A DNA stretch of 9,346 nucleotides, taken from the NCBI GenBank assembly GCA_947383875.1, contig CANDEX010000060.1, positions 1 to 9,346 of the forward strand. The letters run 5' to 3'. The DNA comes from an uncultured Azospirillum sp. GTDB lineage: Bacteria > Pseudomonadota > Alphaproteobacteria > RF32 > CAG-239. Made by a program: the position numbers and the translations under genes. Of this stretch, positions 6,105 through 9,346 are shown piece by piece. The notes under the pieces were generated by a model, which saw only the letters and a program-made list of their open reading frames with translations, was not told where the DNA came from and searched no databases. The stretch's first letter is position 1. Each line of letters opens with the position of its first letter.

Positions 6105-7885
6105 TGAAAGAATTTGTTAAATCCGTTGCTTTAAGTTTTATGCTGAGCGCAGCCTTTATTAATGCGGCATTGGCGCAGACATTTACCGCGACAGTTAATC
6201 GTACTGAAGTGCCGCAAGGAGAAACGTTTGTTCTGACTTTGGAATTGACAGATGGTGCCGATAACGGTAATCCGGATTTGAGTGTATTGGATAAAGATTT
6301 TATCGTTTACTCCGTCGGCAGCGGTTATAATTTTAATTATATCAACGGCGTATCCTCCAAGTCTCGCCAATGGCAGATTGCATTAATGCCTAAAAATTCC
6401 GGACAAATTACCGTTCCTGCCGTTAAATTAGACAATATGGAAACCGCACCGATTACTTTAAATGTCATACCGGCTTCGGCTGTCGAACCGCAATCATCCG
6501 CCGGAGGCAATTATCAAGCACCGCAACAAATGAATAAGCCAAAATTCAGTATGATTGCCGAAACCGGAAATAAAACGCCGTATGTTCAGCAACAGATTGA
6601 TTATACGATTAAGATTTACGATACGGGCGGATTACAGGGAGAAGCACCGCAGTTTATTGAGGATGGCAGTAATAACTGGATTATCCGCAGTTTGGGGGCT
6701 CCGACGGTTGGCAGTAAAATCGTCAATGGTCGCAGCCTGCGCGAAATAACTTTCCGCTATGCGCTGTTTCCGCAAAAAAGCGGTGTTCTGCAAACCCCGG
6801 AAGTGCAGTTTAACGGTTATTATTTGACACGTTCCCGCGGAATGAATGATCCTTTTGATGATTTATTTGGCAGTCGTTTGGGAGGAATTGGTTTCGCAGA
6901 TATGTTCGCAACGCGAAATCCGGTGATGTTGACGGTTAAGCCGGAACGAATAAATGTTCAGCCGATACCGACAACCAACAACGGCAGTTGGTGGCTTCCG
7001 GCGCAACAGGTCGCGCTTTTGGCAGAATGGGAACCGCGCCAACCGGTATTTAAAGTGGGAGAAGCCGTCAACCGAACAATTTATTTGAAAGCAGTCGGTA
7101 TTGCGGAAAGCCAGCTGCCGGAATTGAATTTTGCGTCTGTTCCGGGATTGAAACAATATCCGGATAAAGCCGTTGCTTCCAGTGGTATTGATAACGGACA
7201 AGTCGTTGCCGTCAAGAAAATCTCTAACGTCTATATTCCGACGCGTGCCGGAAAAATGACTATTCCTGAAATTGCCGTAGATTGGTTTAATGTGCGAACC
7301 AATCGAATTGAGCGTGCTGTTTTGCCTCCGGTGAATATTAATGTTCAACCGGCAGAGGATGCAACTGTTGTTGCTGATGAACCGACACCGACCATTGAAG
7401 ACCGAACAAAAACTTTGGAGAATGTGACGGATGAAGTGGCTGAATTGGTTGAAACCAGCTTGCCGCAAGGGCGAACTTATTTGCCGTATTTCATTGGGGG
7501 AGCTGCTTTTTTATTGGGTATTCTTGTGAGCTGGCTTATATTCGGCGGACGGAAACAAATACAATCTGTTGAAGAGGTAAAAGATTATGAAAAATATATT
7601 ATTCGCTCAGCTAAAGATAAAGATTATCGCGGTTTGCGCGATGGCTTAATTGCCTGGGCGCGCGACCATTGGCATAATTCTAAAATAACAAACCTGAAAG
7701 ATGTTGCTTTAGCCGCCGGAAATAAAGATTTTGCTGTTCAATTGGAAAATCTGGGAGCACTCCTGTATGCTCCGGATGGCGGTGAATTTAATGCCGAAAT
7801 CTTCTTAAAGACTTTTGACAAGGTGCGTAAAGCCAAAATAAAATCCTGTGGCGATGACCAGCCTTTGCCCAAGCTTTATAAATAA
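6104..7885 (+). CDS. batD: BatD, periplasmic oxygen-tolerance protein with C-terminal membrane anchor
   Basis: The protein has 593 residues. The Sec signal peptide (1-24, cleaved after A-L-A) is followed by a long beta-rich periplasmic region. It opens with the family pattern T-A-T-V-N-R-T-E-V-P-x-G-E (28-40), and Ig-like strands continue to about residue 415. Residues 136-300 include P-F-D-D-L-F-G (250-256), a feature often seen in BatD. A transmembrane helix (about 459-480) and a basic stop-transfer stretch lead to a C-terminal cytoplasmic helical domain (about 490-593). BatD works with the VWA proteins of the Bat complex; the exact mechanism is not established. The ATG overlaps the preceding stop codon (TAATG), and GAGG at 6094-6097 is the likely ribosome site. 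It is the last gene of the operon, followed 3 bases later by a terminator hairpin. Confidence 0.93.
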   Translation: MKEFVKSVALSFMLSAAFINAALAQTFTATVNRTEVPQGETFVLTLELTDGADNGNPDLSVLDKDFIVYSVGSGYNFNYINGVSSKSRQWQIALMPKNSGQITVPAVKLDNMETAPITLNVIPASAVEPQSSAGGNYQAPQQMNKPKFSMIAETGNKTPYVQQQIDYTIKIYDTGGLQGEAPQFIEDGSNNWIIRSLGAPTVGSKIVNGRSLREITFRYALFPQKSGVLQTPEVQFNGYYLTRSRGMNDPFDDLFGSRLGGIGFADMFATRNPVMLTVKPERINVQPIPTTNNGSWWLPAQQVALLAEWEPRQPVFKVGEAVNRTIYLKAVGIAESQLPELNFASVPGLKQYPDKAVASSGIDNGQVVAVKKISNVYIPTRAGKMTIPEIAVDWFNVRTNRIERAVLPPVNINVQPAEDATVVADEPTPTIEDRTKTLENVTDEVAELVETSLPQGRTYLPYFIGGAAFLLGILVSWLIFGGRKQIQSVEEVKDYEKYIIRSAKDKDYRGLRDGLIAWARDHWHNSKITNLKDVALAAGNKDFAVQLENLGALLYAPDGGEFNAEIFLKTFDKVRKAKIKSCGDDQPLPKLYK

Positions 7886-7888
7886 AAC

Positions 7889-7914
7889 AAAGGCCTCTGT
7901 TTTCAGAGGCCTTT
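7889..7914. terminator. Bidirectional intrinsic terminator between batD and the minus-strand gene
   Basis: A perfect 11-bp stem (7889-7899 with 7904-7914, AAAGGCCTCTG/CAGAGGCCTTT) has a TTTT loop. It starts 3 bases after the batD stop and ends 12 bases before the stop of the convergent 80-residue gene. The T-rich tail is better on the minus strand (TTTGTTTTATTT) than on the plus strand (CCTTTACG), so it may stop the minus-strand transcript more efficiently. Confidence 0.85.
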
Positions 7915-7926
7915 ACGTACAAAAGA

Positions 7927-8169
7927 TTAAATCAATCCCTTTTCCAGCAGAAAATATTCCGGAACGTTCAGAACCATACGACCGATAGCCAGTTCGGCAT
8001 ATTCATCATCTTTGAGAGTGATTTGAATGTTTTTGCCTTCGGGCAGCGGAACACCGGCATACTGAGACATTTCTTTGAAAGAAAGTTTGAACTTGCCTTT
8101 TTCGGTTTCAAATACATAACCCTCAGGCGTTCCGGTAGTCCGGTTGATTTTAATTTCTAACTTGTCCAT
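7927..8169 (-). CDS. Uncharacterised small protein, 80 residues
   Basis: I do not recognise a family. The protein has no signal peptide, membrane helix or cysteine, so it is probably cytoplasmic. The N-terminus alternates polar and hydrophobic residues (K-L-E-I-K-I-N at 3-9, then G-Y-V-F-E-T and K-F-K-L-S-F), suggesting a small beta-rich fold. A charged middle and the end V-P-E-Y-F-L-L-E-K-G-L-I follow. The ATG at 8167-8169 has no clear Shine-Dalgarno site; the upstream bases are AT-rich. The upstream in-frame ATG is cut off by a stop after six codons, so this start is favoured. The gene lies downstream of tyrS in the same direction but beyond the tyrS terminator, so it probably has its own promoter. 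It faces batD tail to tail across a shared hairpin. Clean isolation between two terminators supports a real gene. Confidence 0.7.
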   Translation of the reverse strand: MDKLEIKINRTTGTPEGYVFETEKGKFKLSFKEMSQYAGVPLPEGKNIQITLKDDEYAELAIGRMVLNVPEYFLLEKGLI

Positions 8170-8250
8170 AGTAATTTAATTTTGATGATTAAACATAATT
8201 GTAAAAAAAACTGCCCGCAGACTAACTGTATAGCCATAAAGAGTCAAGTT

Positions 8251-8275
8251 AAAAAAAGGAGCCGCAACGGGCTCC
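8251..8275 (-). terminator. Intrinsic terminator of tyrS
   Basis: On the minus strand GGAGCC (8275-8270) pairs with GGCTCC (8263-8258) around a 6-base loop, followed by seven T (8257-8251). It lies 7 bases after the tyrS stop codon. Confidence 0.88.
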
Positions 8276-8282
8276 CAATATT

Positions 8283-9297
8283 TTAAGCGGCTTTAATCAG
8301 CCCATGTTTTTTCTTACCTTGCGACAGCTTAATTTGCCCGTCGATGATATCTGCGGTGCTGAATTTGTAATTTTCATCACTGACGACTTTGTCATTGACT
8401 TTCAAGCCGCCTTGTTTAACCAAACGACGACCTTCCCCCTTGCTGGCGATAAATCCTAACTCAAGAAAGGCGTCTAACAGGCTTAATCCGTCAACGGAGG
8501 ATTTTTCGATGCTGGGCAGTTCTCCGCCAGCAATTCCTTGCTCAAAAGTAGCAATGGCGGTGTCACGCGCAGCTGTGGCTTCAGCTTCTCCTCGGCAAAT
8601 TTTAGTAGCCTCAAATGCCAAGATTTTCTTAGCTTCGTTAATTTCCTGATCTTTCAAAGCTTCCAGTCTGCGGATTTCATCTATCGGTAAGTCAGTGTAA
8701 ATTCTCAAACACTTTCCGACTTCGGCATCGCCGATATTGCGGAAATATTGATAGTAATTGTAGCTGGGCAGCTTTTCTTCGTTAATCCAAACGGCATTGC
8801 CTTCGGATTTTCCCATTTTTTTGCCGTTTGAATCCGTAATAATCGGACTGGTAAAGCCAAACAGCTCAACATCATATTTACGCCGCCCCAATTCAGTGCC
8901 TGAGGTAATATTTCCCCACTGGTCAGAACCAGCAATTTGCGCGCGGCAACCGTATTGGCGGTATAGAACCGTAAAGTCATAACCTTGGAGCAGCATATAG
9001 TTAAATTCAAGGAAAGACATCGGTTGTTCGCGTTCTAAACGCGTTTTAACGCTGTCCATGGTCAACATCCGATTGACAGAATAGCAAGTGCCGATATCTC
9101 TTAAAAATTCAAGATAATTGACATTTTTAAACCAATCCCAGTTATCAACCATAACCGCATCATTGGCTCCGTCGCCGAATTTCAGGAATTTACCGAAAGA
9201 TTTCTTCAAGCCATTGATATTATGCTGCAAAGTAGCTTCATCCAAAAACGGGCGCAATTTATCTTTGCCTGACGGGTCACCGATACGGGCAGTTGCG
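8283..9297 (-). CDS. tyrS: Tyrosyl-tRNA synthetase, 5' truncated at the adapter
   Basis: TyrS charges tRNA-Tyr with tyrosine in the cytoplasm. About 338 genuine residues remain, starting at A-T-A-R-I-G-D-P-S-G-K, which matches TyrS about 75-80 residues from the usual start. The family is normally about 400-425 residues, so the Rossmann-fold start and HIGH-type motif are missing. Visible marks are Y-M-L-L-Q-G-Y-D-F (substrate pocket region), Q-I-A-G-S-D-Q-W-G-N-I (the highly conserved GSDQWGN element) and the ATP-binding loop K-M-G-K-S in place of KMSKS, a normal variant for this enzyme. The C-terminus is an S4 RNA-binding domain (roughly the last 65 residues, G-R-R-L-V-K-Q-G-G-L-K-V-N), ending in a basic K-K-K-H-G-L-I-K tail. 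The truncation is technical: the frame runs straight into sequencing adapter, so an ATG at 9312-9314 is an artefact. A strong terminator follows the stop. Confidence 0.95.
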
Positions 9298-9346
9298 AGA
9301 TCGGAAGAGCACACGTCTGAACTCCAGTCACTAAGGTCAATCTCGT
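9298..9346 (+). other. Illumina TruSeq-type adapter with index (contaminant)
   Basis: Bases 9298-9331 match the standard adapter that begins AGATCGGAAGAGC and ends CTCCAGTCAC. They are followed by eight bases, TAAGGTCA (9332-9339), in the i7 index position, and ATCTCGT (9340-9346), the start of the fixed sequence after the index. The layout is that of read-through from a short insert. These bases are not from the organism. Confidence 0.98.

Noticed and set aside
6863..7468. 201-codon minus-strand frame inside batD
   Set aside because: It lies fully antisense to a well-supported gene, and its Arg/Asn/Ser/His-rich protein lacks domain character.
8211..8220. Hairpin in CTGCCCGCAG beside a run of eight A, as a second terminator
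   Set aside because: The palindrome leaves a 2-base loop for a 4-bp stem, which cannot fold, or a 3-bp stem with a 4-base loop, which is too weak.
8219..8247. Promoter for the 80-residue gene (minus-strand TTGACT, 17-base gap, TAGTCT)
   Set aside because: The -35 is good but the -10 matches the consensus at only three of six positions. A promoter is expected in this gap, but I cannot place it with confidence.
1..9346. CRISPR arrays, tRNA or rRNA genes, insertion sequences
   Set aside because: I saw no regularly spaced repeats, cloverleaf-type RNA genes, rRNA-like segments, transposase motifs or terminal inverted repeats. The only direct DNA repeat is the 68-bp cassette pair.

Overview
The window looks like a bacterial metagenome contig of moderate GC. 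It has Shine-Dalgarno sites, overlapping operon genes, intrinsic terminators and Sec signal peptides. The Bat genes and the tyrosyl-tRNA synthetase suit a Gram-negative proteobacterium. I lean towards a host-associated alphaproteobacterium, where I recall families of cysteine-rich secreted proteins, but that placement is inference.

Layout. (1) 1-2726, plus strand: a tandem set of three cysteine-rich secreted protein genes, the first cut by the window start. The second and third begin with almost the same 68 bp (stop codon, ribosome binding site and signal-peptide coding). Their mature parts differ: one is built from CxxC modules, the other joins a DUF1566/Lcl-like domain to a probable beta-helix. 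A strong terminator (2748-2776) closes this unit. (2) 2834-7885, plus strand: a compact Bat (aerotolerance-type) operon with its own probable promoter. It encodes a DUF4381 membrane protein, BatA (VWA), a BatB/BatC fusion (VWA plus TPR plus Gln-rich tail) and BatD. All junctions overlap by 1 to 8 bp. The MoxR ATPase and DUF58 genes that usually precede DUF4381 are not in the window. A bidirectional hairpin (7889-7914) ends the operon. (3) 7927-9297, minus strand: an unrecognised 80-residue protein, then tyrS with its own terminator, missing its 5' end. (4) 9298-9346: not biological. It is Illumina TruSeq-type adapter with an 8-base index, left on the contig end.

How the parts work together. 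The Bat proteins should form an inner-membrane complex with VWA domains facing the periplasm, helped by BatD and normally driven by a MoxR ATPase. The cysteine-rich proteins should be exported by Sec and disulfide bonded outside the cytoplasm. No functional link between the two units is shown; they are separated by a terminator. The most novel material is the cysteine-rich paralogue array and its shared 5' cassette. The most practical observation is the adapter, which truncates tyrS and creates a false protein start.
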